From: CAZMGG01 sp964565715
Lineage (GTDB): Bacteria; Planctomycetota; UBA1135; UBA2386
DNA: 8,289 bases
Direction of reading: 5' to 3'
NCBI GenBank assembly: GCA_964565715.1
Contig: CAZMGG010000191.1
Coordinates: forward strand, 1-8,289
The notes beneath the pieces were generated by a model. That model was given only the letters and a program-made list of their open reading frames with translations. It made no database searches and had not been told where the DNA came from. This document shows positions 1 to 5,753 of this stretch, piece after piece. The position numbers and the translations under genes were made by a program. The number at the start of each line of letters is the position of its first letter. Positions within the stretch are counted from its first letter, which is position 1.

Positions 1-565
1 GATAGGGCGCACAGAGGGCCGTGACGCCGAACTCGATCTCCTTCGAGATCGTCCCAACCAGCGTAGCTTCGCGGTTCTCGTACCAGTGAACCGCCAGCAT
101 AGTCACGGCCTGGACGAGCTCGGCAGGCACATCGTCCGGATCAGACCAGCCCGCCACGTACGTCACCAGCACGGCATCGCTGCGTCTGTAGAGCGTCGGC
201 AGCGTGGCCGTGGGAATGACCTCGATCATGGCCGGCTCGTGCGAGGCCGGCGTCAGGTAGTTGCCGGACGACCACGTCTGGAGCGCGTTGTCGCCGTCGT
301 AGTACTGCACCGACGACACCGACTGCAGCGGCGCCGCCATCGGCAACCACCAGCGCCGCGGCATCTCCGACAAGACGAGGCGGTAGGTCTGCGACATGAG
401 CGCCCGGTGTGTGTACTGCTCCACCCACCCCGCCCCGGCACGAATCAGCAACTCAATGACCGAGTCCTCGGTGGCGTGCGTCACACGCGCCGATCGCTTG
501 ACTTCGTCAACGGACGCGACCAGATCGGTCGGTGCCACCGTGCGCGTATAGGCCGAGACGATCAC
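1..565 (-). CDS. Head-tail connector protein, phiE125 gp8 / gp6-like family (partial, 3' end off window)
   Basis: This protein is expected to form a ring under the portal that joins the filled head to the tail. Translating back from the left edge gives 188 open codons with no stop. The start is GTG at 565-563, overlapping the TGA of the preceding gene by four bases (GTGA). Family hallmarks run in order: TDLVASVDEVKRSARV near residues 12-27, an acidic-start helix EDSVIELLIRAGAGWVEQYT, RALMSQTYRLVL, the proline-rich WWLPMAAPLQSVSSVQYYD, VLVTYVAGWSDPDDVP, the helix AVTMLAVHWYENREAT, and a terminal GVTALCAPY. Proteins of this family are about 190 residues long and normally end a few residues after an 'ALLAPYR'-like motif. 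Probably only a handful of C-terminal residues are missing. No strong ribosome site precedes the GTG, so coupled translation from the 67-residue gene is likely. The family call is from remembered motifs, not an alignment. Confidence 0.88.
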   Translation of the reverse strand, partial: MIVSAYTRTVAPTDLVASVDEVKRSARVTHATEDSVIELLIRAGAGWVEQYTHRALMSQTYRLVLSEMPRRWWLPMAAPLQSVSSVQYYDGDNALQTWSSGNYLTPASHEPAMIEVIPTATLPTLYRRSDAVLVTYVAGWSDPDDVPAELVQAVTMLAVHWYENREATLVGTISKEIEFGVTALCAPY

Positions 566-765
566 CGTCGGCCCCGCTTCCGCTCAGGTGCTCCACCCAC
601 CGCGGCCACTTCGCGCACGGCCGCCGGCTGGCTCACCGTCGCCACGCCAGCAGACAGAAACGACTCGGCCACCGACAGCGGCAGGTCGTAGACGCGGCCG
701 ACGTGCAGCACGCGCTCACGTCCCGCCTCCTGCATCACCCGCACCGCGCGCATGACTACGCGCAT
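562..765 (-). CDS. Small phage protein of unknown function (67 aa, basic tail) in the head operon
   Basis: This is a 67-residue protein starting at ATG 765-763. That start overlaps the TAG of the glycosyltransferase gene by ten bases and has an AGGAG eight bases upstream. A longer in-frame start at 828 exists but would lie wholly inside the glycosyltransferase gene, so the shorter form is preferred. Residues 1-45 look like a small beta-rich domain with a 'G..Y.LP...A..L...G.A' pattern (VGRVYDLPLSVAESFLSAGVA). Small proteins with this pattern are common among head genes of phages of GC-rich proteobacteria, with no function established that I know of. The tail ends APERKRGRR and is strongly basic. 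Its stop forms a GTGA overlap with the connector start, so it may serve partly to couple translation of that gene. It is real as a gene on start signals and packing; the role is unknown. Confidence 0.7.
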   Translation of the reverse strand: MRVVMRAVRVMQEAGRERVLHVGRVYDLPLSVAESFLSAGVATVSQPAAVREVAAVGGAPERKRGRR

Positions 766-1835
766 ACCGCCAGCTCCTGCTGCGCCGTCTGCAACTGCTG
801 CACCATCTGCCAGCCGCGCAGCGTCCATGTATCCGGCTGCACGCAGATCGGCAACCGCGTCCGCACATACGCGCGCCCGACGTCATCGGACACCCAATGC
901 CGAATCAGCGCCGAGCACGACTCTGGCGAGTCGAAGGTAGGCACCAACGACCCAAACTTCTCGGCCACCTCGGCACGCGGGTCGCTCAAGTGAAACGCGC
1001 CACACGCCGCCAGCTCGTACGCCCGCGGGTTCAGGCTTTCCGCCTCCCCGCCAGAGAGCCGCGTCTTCCCCTGCCAATCCTTCGACGTGCGATACAGGTT
1101 CAGACCGACCTTGGCTCGCCGATAGAGCGCGGCCGTGGCCTGGTTGTCCACGACGCCACCGCGCACGAACTTCTTGAGCGGCGACTTGCGCTGGAGCGTC
1201 TGCCAGTTGCCATACAGGCCCACATCAAGGCCAGACCAGTCGATGGCCTCGAGGAACGCCACCCGCTCAGGGAAGCCGGTCCCGACGAACACCACGTCAT
1301 GGGCCGGCACGCCGTCGTCGTCAGCCAGTGGCTTGTGAACGCTCGGCCGATAGGCGTGCGGCAGGTATGACGTGCGCGGCTGCACCGCCTGCAGCGGCGC
1401 TACTGACTGGCGCTCGTTCGTCCACACCAGGTCGGCGTGCTGCGCCTGCGCCGCCTCTTCGGCGTCGTTGTACGGCGACTCCGTCAGCAGCAGCGCCACG
1501 CGCAGGCCAGCCAGGCGCATGACCTCGAGGAACTGCTTCGGCACGAAGATGGAGCTCACCACGAGCACCCAATCGACACGCTGCGCCAACGCCCGCGGCA
1601 ACACATCGATCAGCGCGTGGTACTGCACATCCGCCGCGGACGGTTTCGGCACCGTCGCGTCACGCTTCTTGGCTCGCCGGTAGACGTATTGCAGGTAGTC
1701 CGCTGACGTCGCCAGCCGCTGGTCGTAGGCGTACCAGCGCACATCCACCCCGGCCGCCTTGAGGCCCTCGACGGCCCCTCGCTCGACGTCCTTGGTAGAC
1801 CACAGCGCCCCAGACCCCACGACCATCACGACCAT
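756..1835 (-). CDS. CgeB-like GT-B family glycosyltransferase within the phage head operon
   Basis: This 359-residue protein probably transfers a sugar from a nucleotide-sugar donor; acceptor and sugar are unknown. The N-terminus MVVMVVGSGALWSTKDVERG followed by GLKAAGVDVRWYAYD fits the first beta-strand and helix of a Rossmann-like half. The second half begins near DVVFVGTGFPERVAFLEAI (residues 180-198). It carries the most telling motif at residues 265-285: ESLNPRAYELAACGAF followed by SD. This matches the donor-binding region of the 'glycosyl transferase group 1, CgeB/YkvP' type (Pfam Glyco_trans_1_2). SYLPHAYRPSVHKP at 156-169 is also typical of CgeB proteins. The start is the first ATG; its GGGAG is 14 bases upstream, longer than ideal. 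It sits after a strong hairpin and just before two small head genes, with the following ATG overlapping its stop. Virion protein glycosylation is the favoured inference; DNA or host-envelope modification remain possible. Confidence 0.8.
   Translation of the reverse strand: MVVMVVGSGALWSTKDVERGAVEGLKAAGVDVRWYAYDQRLATSADYLQYVYRRAKKRDATVPKPSAADVQYHALIDVLPRALAQRVDWVLVVSSIFVPKQFLEVMRLAGLRVALLLTESPYNDAEEAAQAQHADLVWTNERQSVAPLQAVQPRTSYLPHAYRPSVHKPLADDDGVPAHDVVFVGTGFPERVAFLEAIDWSGLDVGLYGNWQTLQRKSPLKKFVRGGVVDNQATAALYRRAKVGLNLYRTSKDWQGKTRLSGGEAESLNPRAYELAACGAFHLSDPRAEVAEKFGSLVPTFDSPESCSALIRHWVSDDVGRAYVRTRLPICVQPDTWTLRGWQMVQQLQTAQQELAVCA
774..778 (-). promoter_or_regulatory. Ribosome binding site deciding the start of the 67-aa gene
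   Basis: AGGAG on the minus strand sits eight bases before the ATG at 765. It lies inside the 3' end of the glycosyltransferase gene. It supports the short start over the in-frame upstream ATG at 828, which has no role outside the neighbouring reading frame. Confidence 0.65.
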
Positions 1836-1860
1836 GTGTGCGACAGCAGCTCCCGAAGAT

Positions 1861-1889
1861 GAGGCGCCGGAGCCCAGCCCCGGCGCCTC
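1861..1889 (-). terminator. GC-rich stem-loop between the 144-aa gene and the glycosyltransferase gene
   Basis: A perfect 10-base inverted repeat (gaggcgccgg / ccggcgcctc) flanks a nine-base loop. In the transcript it forms a 10-bp stem of which eight pairs are G-C, 13 bases after the TAA of the 144-residue gene. The sequence after the stem (AUCUUCGGG) has no U-run, so it is not a canonical intrinsic terminator. It could cause partial termination, pausing, or protection of the upstream capsid mRNA from 3' exonucleases. That would raise capsid and decoration protein output relative to the glycosyltransferase and connector genes. Confidence 0.6.
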
Positions 1890-1902
1890 GGTTAGCGAGG
1901 TG

Positions 1903-2337
1903 TTACGACGCGCCGTGCGTCACCGGGTTGCGGCCCTTGCCGAGATGCGCCGTCACCGACACCAGCGCCGTGCCGGTGTTGCCCGACGGCGTGATGTAGA
2001 GGCGCACGTACCGCTTGCTGCCGATGTAGCCGATCGACCGCACCTCGTTGTCGTCATCGAACTGGAACGCCGCCGCCGTCTCCGGCGCCGTGCCATACGT
2101 CTGAGACACCATGTCCGCGTCGGCCACATCCGTGAAGCCCGACCCGGCGGTGTCCGACTCCTGCATCAGCACGGCGAACGTCGCGTTGGCGTCGGCCAGG
2201 TCGCCAGTGGCGATCGCGAAGTACAGGGAGTCGTACCCCTGCGTGTCGATCTCCTGGCACTGGAACGCCGTGTCGGCGCTGTAGTAGTACGGGCTGTGCG
2301 CCCGCTTGATCTGCACGTTGCTCAGAATGTCGCGCAT
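1903..2337 (-). CDS. Putative capsid decoration or head-associated protein (144 aa)
   Basis: This is a 144-residue soluble protein encoded 23 bases after the major capsid gene, with a strong AGGAG eight bases before its ATG. It has no signal peptide or membrane segment and is rich in small and aromatic residues, suggesting an all-beta fold. Visible motifs are MRDILSNVQIKRAHSP, the central DTQGYDSLYFAIATGDLADA, FQFDDDNEVRSIGYIGSKRY and a C-terminal VRLYITPSGNTGTALVSVTA. I recall similar proteins directly after the capsid gene in many phages, usually called hypothetical. Its position, size and expected high expression match a decoration (cement) or head-fibre protein. A terminator-like hairpin follows, so it probably ends the most heavily expressed part of the operon. 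Alternatives are a head-completion or minor tail protein. The family resemblance is fairly clear to me; the function is inferred from position only. Confidence 0.6.
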   Translation of the reverse strand: MRDILSNVQIKRAHSPYYYSADTAFQCQEIDTQGYDSLYFAIATGDLADANATFAVLMQESDTAGSGFTDVADADMVSQTYGTAPETAAAFQFDDDNEVRSIGYIGSKRYVRLYITPSGNTGTALVSVTAHLGKGRNPVTHGAS

Positions 2338-2345
2338 GATGTTGT

Positions 2346-2350
2346 CTCCT
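2346..2350 (-). promoter_or_regulatory. Strong ribosome binding site of the 144-aa gene
   Basis: AGGAG lies eight bases before the ATG at 2337, inside the 23-base gap after the capsid gene stop. With the capsid site it is among the best placed sites in the window, consistent with high expression of a structural protein. Confidence 0.6.
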
Positions 2351-2360
2351 CTCGTTCTCG

Positions 2361-3614
2361 TTAGCTGGTGCCGAACTTGAGGAACTTCATGGCGTCGAAG
2401 TTGAGCACGTCGCCACCCACGCGGGCCGTCGTGTAGAACTCCACGTACGGCTTGGAGCTGTACGGGTCACGCAGCGTGCGGATGCCGATGCGGTCCACGA
2501 TGGTGTACGTCTCCCGCATGTCGCCAAACGCCACGGCCAGCGCATCGGTCGTGGTGTAGGTCGCCATGTCCTCGAGCAGCACGACGGGGCTGCCGAGGAC
2601 GCTGCCAGCCGTAGTGCCAGAGAAGTCGGGAATGAAGACGTACTTCCCCTGGCTCGACGTGTCCGTCAGCAGCCGCAGCTTGGCGACCGTAGTGCGGTTC
2701 ATGAACCAGCGCGCGTTCGGCACGTACGCCGGGTTCAGCTTGTGGGCGACCGTGACCAGCTTCTCAAGGCCGGTCGGGTCCGACCCGAACGACCCGTTGC
2801 TGGCGGTCGCGACGTGTTCGAACGTGCCCCAGGTGCGCGACGAATCCGCCGTCGCCGCCGTGCTGTAGCTGGCGAACCCGCGCGGCTTGTTCACGCCGTT
2901 GCCGGTCACGAAGGCGGTGTTCTGCGTCCGCGCAAAGTAGTCGGCCACCTTCCGCGCCAGCCACCCCTCGATGTCCACCATCGAGTCGTCCAGCAGCTTC
3001 TGGGTTGCCTTCGGCTTCGCGTAGATCTCATGCACCGGAATCCGCCAGGTGCCGAGCGTCGGCGTGTCGGTTTCCGACCGGGTCGCCGTCTCACCCACCC
3101 ACGAGGCCGACACCTCGTCGCGATCGGACAGGCCCTCCAGGGCATCCGTCGAGATGGGCTGGCTGCTGGCGTACTGCCGCATCGGTGACGTCTCGAAGAT
3201 GCGCGTCACGATGCGGCCGGACTTGTCGGCCTCCACCGTGTACCCGCCGTCCGGGTCCGACCCGACCGACAGCGCGCGGCGCTCGAGCTCACGCAGCCCC
3301 GACTCGTTGCCGCGGCGCAAGTAGCTGTCCAGCCCCTGCTTGTACTGCCGCAGCTCCGGCGTGACGCCGTCGCTCTTGTCGCCACCGACGCCGAACGTCG
3401 CCATCACGTCCACGCGGGCGCGGATCTCGCTCAGCGCCTTGTCGCGGGCCGCTTCCTTCTCGGTGATCGACTCGTTGATCTTCTGGAGCCTGGCTTCGAT
3501 CAGGGGGTCCACGACGCCCTGAGCGGCCTGCTCGGCCTTCTGCGTGAGACTGGCCTTCAGCTCGGCGTAGTCACGCCCGATCTGATCGATCAGCTCTTTG
3601 ACTTCGGGTTCCAT
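2361..3614 (-). CDS. Major capsid protein, HK97 fold, with N-terminal delta (scaffold) domain
   Basis: This 417-residue protein forms the icosahedral shell. Residues 1-75 are charged and helical with heptad-like spacing (MEPEVKELIDQIGRDYAELK onward), as expected for the delta domain that acts as scaffold and is removed by the prohead protease. The conserved capsid body starts around residue 114 (ALSVGSDPDGGYTV), so cleavage probably falls near 100-116. Family motifs follow: RIFETSPMRQYASSQPISTD (138-157), the E-loop region SWVGETATRSETDTPTLG (171-188), IPVHEIYAKPKATQKLLDDS (192-211), WLARKVADYFA, AFVTGNGVNKPRGF (234-247), FMNRTTVAKLRLL, and the closing GIRTLRDPYSSKPYVEFYTT and VLNFDAMKFLKFG. 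The length is normal for the family. A GGGAG nine bases upstream supports the ATG at 3614. The gene starts 44 bases inside the 3' end of the protease gene. The E-loop stretch 160-199 contains no lysine, so HK97-style isopeptide crosslinking is not expected. Confidence 0.95.
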   Translation of the reverse strand: MEPEVKELIDQIGRDYAELKASLTQKAEQAAQGVVDPLIEARLQKINESITEKEAARDKALSEIRARVDVMATFGVGGDKSDGVTPELRQYKQGLDSYLRRGNESGLRELERRALSVGSDPDGGYTVEADKSGRIVTRIFETSPMRQYASSQPISTDALEGLSDRDEVSASWVGETATRSETDTPTLGTWRIPVHEIYAKPKATQKLLDDSMVDIEGWLARKVADYFARTQNTAFVTGNGVNKPRGFASYSTAATADSSRTWGTFEHVATASNGSFGSDPTGLEKLVTVAHKLNPAYVPNARWFMNRTTVAKLRLLTDTSSQGKYVFIPDFSGTTAGSVLGSPVVLLEDMATYTTTDALAVAFGDMRETYTIVDRIGIRTLRDPYSSKPYVEFYTTARVGGDVLNFDAMKFLKFGTS

Positions 3615-4359
3615 GTAGAGGCACTCCCGCGTACACGCGCCGGATGGCCTCGACCACCTCGATCACGTGTTCGCGATTGCCCCCGACATGGCGTGGCGCG
3701 ATGTCGGCAGGGTCTTCATCCATGTCCGCTGCATTGCGCAGCAGACGCTTGTAGCAAGTAGCCACCACGCGCCTGGCCTCGGCACGCGATAATCCGGCAT
3801 CGCGCCGGAGCCACCGCTCAAATTCAACCGCGTCTGGCAACTCCGACGAACGAACCTCGGTCACTCTGGCCGGGTCGTTCGCCGGAAACGTCACCAGGGA
3901 GACTTCGAACAGCTGCACATCCGTCAGCGTGCGAATCCCGCTTTCGTCATCCATCTTGGACTTGCGCGTCCGGAAGCCGATCGACAGACCGTCCAGCTCG
4001 CCGGCCTGCATCGCCGCATACGTGGACTTCGTACGATCCGTGTCCACGTCGAACAGGTGACCGCGGACATACAGCCCGTGGTCGTCCTCGCGCATCTCGT
4101 CCCACTTGCCAATCGGCACCAGGTCGTCCGCGTTCTGCGAGAAGAACCCGCCACCGCCATGCTGCAACAGCAGTTTCGGCAAACGGCCCTGGCCCCTCCA
4201 CTCCTTCAGCGTGGAGCGAAACGCCCCCTTGGCGATGGTGTCGTTGTAGGAGTCAACCGTGTTGAACACGGACCCGTACCCCTCGAAGGACATCGGCACG
4301 GCGTCATCCGACGCCACCGCCTTCAATTCGAACGGCACACACCGACGCTCGTGCGTCAT
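3571..4359 (-). CDS. HK97-family prohead protease
   Basis: This is a 262-residue serine protease of the prohead protease family (Pfam Peptidase_S78, herpesvirus-assemblin-like fold). It is packaged in the procapsid, removes the capsid delta domain and then digests itself. Early motifs are FEGYGSVFNTVDSYNDTIAKGAF (split at residues 25-47), followed by LLLQHGGGGFF. Candidate catalytic residues are His67 in LLQHGG, Ser126 in GELDGLSIGF and Glu152 in QLFEVSLVTFPAND. All three lie in the usual family contexts, so the enzyme looks active. The C-terminal part contains FERWLRRDAGLSRAEARRVV, a helix-turn segment often seen at the end of these proteases. ATG 4359 overlaps the portal TGA by four bases (ATGA), with AGGAG seven bases upstream. 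Its last 44 bases overlap the start of the capsid gene in another frame. Protein and order (portal, protease, capsid) are canonical. Confidence 0.93.
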   Translation of the reverse strand: MTHERRCVPFELKAVASDDAVPMSFEGYGSVFNTVDSYNDTIAKGAFRSTLKEWRGQGRLPKLLLQHGGGGFFSQNADDLVPIGKWDEMREDDHGLYVRGHLFDVDTDRTKSTYAAMQAGELDGLSIGFRTRKSKMDDESGIRTLTDVQLFEVSLVTFPANDPARVTEVRSSELPDAVEFERWLRRDAGLSRAEARRVVATCYKRLLRNAADMDEDPADIAPRHVGGNREHVIEVVEAIRRVYAGVPLHGTRSQRADRSDRA

Positions 4360-5576
4360 TCCTCTGCTCCTGGCAACTCCGTCTCAGTCACCGTCAGCGG
4401 CGCCATGTTCAGGGGCCGCCAGTGCGTCTCCCCGCCTTCCACCGGGGGCTCGTTCAGCTTTCGTCGCACTTCGTTCACCGAGTAAACGCCCTTGTCGATG
4501 GCCAACCCGTATCCGTCCATCTGCGCCTTGAAGTCCCCGCGCAACAGGCCCTCGACCATGAACTCCGGATAGAACGCCTGCTCCTGCTCAATGAACTGCT
4601 GCCATATGGCCTGCTCCCACGTCACCAGCCAGCGGCGCATCGTGTACTGCAGGAAGCCAATCTGCTGCTGCTCAATCCCTGTGCCCCACGACGTGCTCTT
4701 CTCGGTGTCGCCGATCATGTGCGGCGGCACCTGGAACATGCCGCAGATCTCCGTGCGCTGAAACTGCCGCGTCTCAAGAAACTGCGCGTCACGCTTTGTG
4801 ATCGACAGCGGGGTAATCTCCATGCCCTCTTCGAGCACGGCCACCCGGCGCTGCCCATCGTTCCCGCCGTACGTCACCGCAAAGTGCTCTTCCAGGCTCT
4901 TCTTGGCCTTGTCGCTGAGCACCTTCGGGTGTCGCAGCGCCACGTCTGGCCCGCCACCGTGTGCCCAGAACGTGCCTGCGCTCTCCTGCGTGGCCTGCGC
5001 AATCCCGACCACGTCTCGCGCATCCGCCAGCACCGAGCGGCCCATGTAGCCATTCGCGCTCAGGCCTCTGACGTGAAAGACGTTCTCCTGCGGTAGCACC
5101 ACTTCGGGCGCATCGTCACGCCGACGCACCCGGTACCGCAGCGACAGGTCGTTGTTCTGCTCCACAGTCACCAGGTCCGGGTGCAATGGCCACATCTGCA
5201 TCGGCCGATTACCACGCTGGCCACGCTCCCAGACGACGTACGCGTAGGCGTTCCCGCGCAGCAACAGCGAGGCCTGCATCTGCTGCAGGAAGTCCACGCG
5301 GCTCTGATTGCGGTTGGGCTTCTGGAAGACGATGGCCACCGGATGGTCAGATCGGCGGCGCCGATCCGTCTCGCCGACGCGCTCGTAGATGTGCAGGGGG
5401 AGAGTCGCCAGCGTCCCAGAAATAAGCGAGACGCAGGAGTAGACCGCCGCCACCCGCATCGCCGAGGCCTCGGTCACCGACTGGCCGGACACGCTCTGAT
5501 TGCCGCGCGTCAGCCACTGGTACAGCTCGTGCGAGTCTATTCGTTTCTCAAAGAACGACCGGAAGGGGTTGTTCAC
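4356..5576 (-). CDS. Phage portal protein, HK97 type
   Basis: The portal forms the dodecameric ring at one capsid vertex through which DNA is pumped, and it nucleates head assembly. I place the start at GTG 5576-5574, giving 406 residues that begin with MNNPFRSFFEKR. A longer in-frame ATG at 5681 would add 35 Arg/Gly/Trp-rich residues that are simply the shadow of the small membrane protein gene. The GTG has a GGAG eight bases upstream and overlaps that gene's TGA (GTGA). Family motifs: SGQSVTEASAMRVAAVYSCV, LISGTLATLPLHIYE, LLLRGNAYAYVVWERG, MWPLHPDLVTV, then GMFQVPPHMIGDTEKSTSWG and GIEQQQIGFLQYTMRRWL, and a late YSVNEVRRKLNEPPVEGG. These cover the clip, stem and wing regions of HK97-type portals, and the length is normal. 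The ATGA overlap with the protease implies coupled translation. Confidence 0.95.
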   Translation of the reverse strand: MNNPFRSFFEKRIDSHELYQWLTRGNQSVSGQSVTEASAMRVAAVYSCVSLISGTLATLPLHIYERVGETDRRRRSDHPVAIVFQKPNRNQSRVDFLQQMQASLLLRGNAYAYVVWERGQRGNRPMQMWPLHPDLVTVEQNNDLSLRYRVRRRDDAPEVVLPQENVFHVRGLSANGYMGRSVLADARDVVGIAQATQESAGTFWAHGGGPDVALRHPKVLSDKAKKSLEEHFAVTYGGNDGQRRVAVLEEGMEITPLSITKRDAQFLETRQFQRTEICGMFQVPPHMIGDTEKSTSWGTGIEQQQIGFLQYTMRRWLVTWEQAIWQQFIEQEQAFYPEFMVEGLLRGDFKAQMDGYGLAIDKGVYSVNEVRRKLNEPPVEGGETHWRPLNMAPLTVTETELPGAEE

Positions 5577-5719
5577 CGCTTCCGCTCCGACCGAGCCGCC
5601 TGCCCCCCAGCGAGGAACATGACGACGCCAGCGCAGAGCACGGCCGGGCCGACGCCCCACGTCAGGCCAACACCCACGCAAATCAGGGCGTATCCGCCTA
5701 GAAGGAACACATCCGACAC
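5573..5719 (-). CDS. Small two-helix membrane protein upstream of portal (48 aa)
   Basis: This short gene begins at GTG 5719 and ends in a TGA that overlaps the portal GTG (GTGA). The 48-residue product has two hydrophobic stretches, about residues 4-20 (VFLLGGYALICVGVGLT) and 25-39 (PAVLCAGVVMFLAGG), joined by a short WGVG turn. It ends in a basic tail (AARSERKR). The positive-inside rule suggests a hairpin with the tail in the cytoplasm. Small hairpin membrane proteins are often found just ahead of portal genes in HK97-like phages; their function is not established as far as I know. An in-frame TAG lies four codons upstream, so the start is this GTG or the one three codons later. No clear Shine-Dalgarno precedes it. 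The coding reading is supported by hydrophobic composition in this frame only and by the exact stop/start fit. Besides any role of its own, it may couple translation into the portal gene. Confidence 0.65.
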   Translation of the reverse strand: MSDVFLLGGYALICVGVGLTWGVGPAVLCAGVVMFLAGGQAARSERKR

Positions 5720-5722
5720 GGC

Positions 5723-5736
5723 CGCTATCTATAGCG
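5723..5736. repeat. 14-base palindrome between the HTH gene and the small membrane gene
   Basis: Six-base arms cgctat and atagcg flank a two-base centre (ct). The element lies in the 34-base gap between the HTH gene stop and the next GTG. It could be an operator for the HTH protein encoded just upstream, or a minor RNA hairpin; a two-base loop makes the latter poor. A 6-base arm palindrome can easily arise by chance in 8 kb, so the function is speculative. Confidence 0.3.
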
Positions 5737-5753
5737 TCCGCTGTCAGATGCGC

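Noticed and set aside
574..585. 12-base sequence gagcggaagcgg (minus strand) shared with 5576-5587, both just before GTG starts
   Set aside because: A repeated 12-mer is expected by chance in a GC-rich 8-kb window. Its spacing to the two GTG codons differs (overlapping versus eight bases).
86..691. 201-codon plus-strand open frame at the left edge
   Set aside because: It is opposite the connector and the 67-aa gene, whose family motifs or start signals are clear; the product is His/Arg-rich with no motif.
5577..5681. N-terminal extension of the portal from ATG 5681
   Set aside because: The added residues (Trp/Arg/Gly-rich) are the out-of-frame shadow of the small membrane protein gene. GTG 5576 with GGAG upstream gives the expected portal N-terminus.
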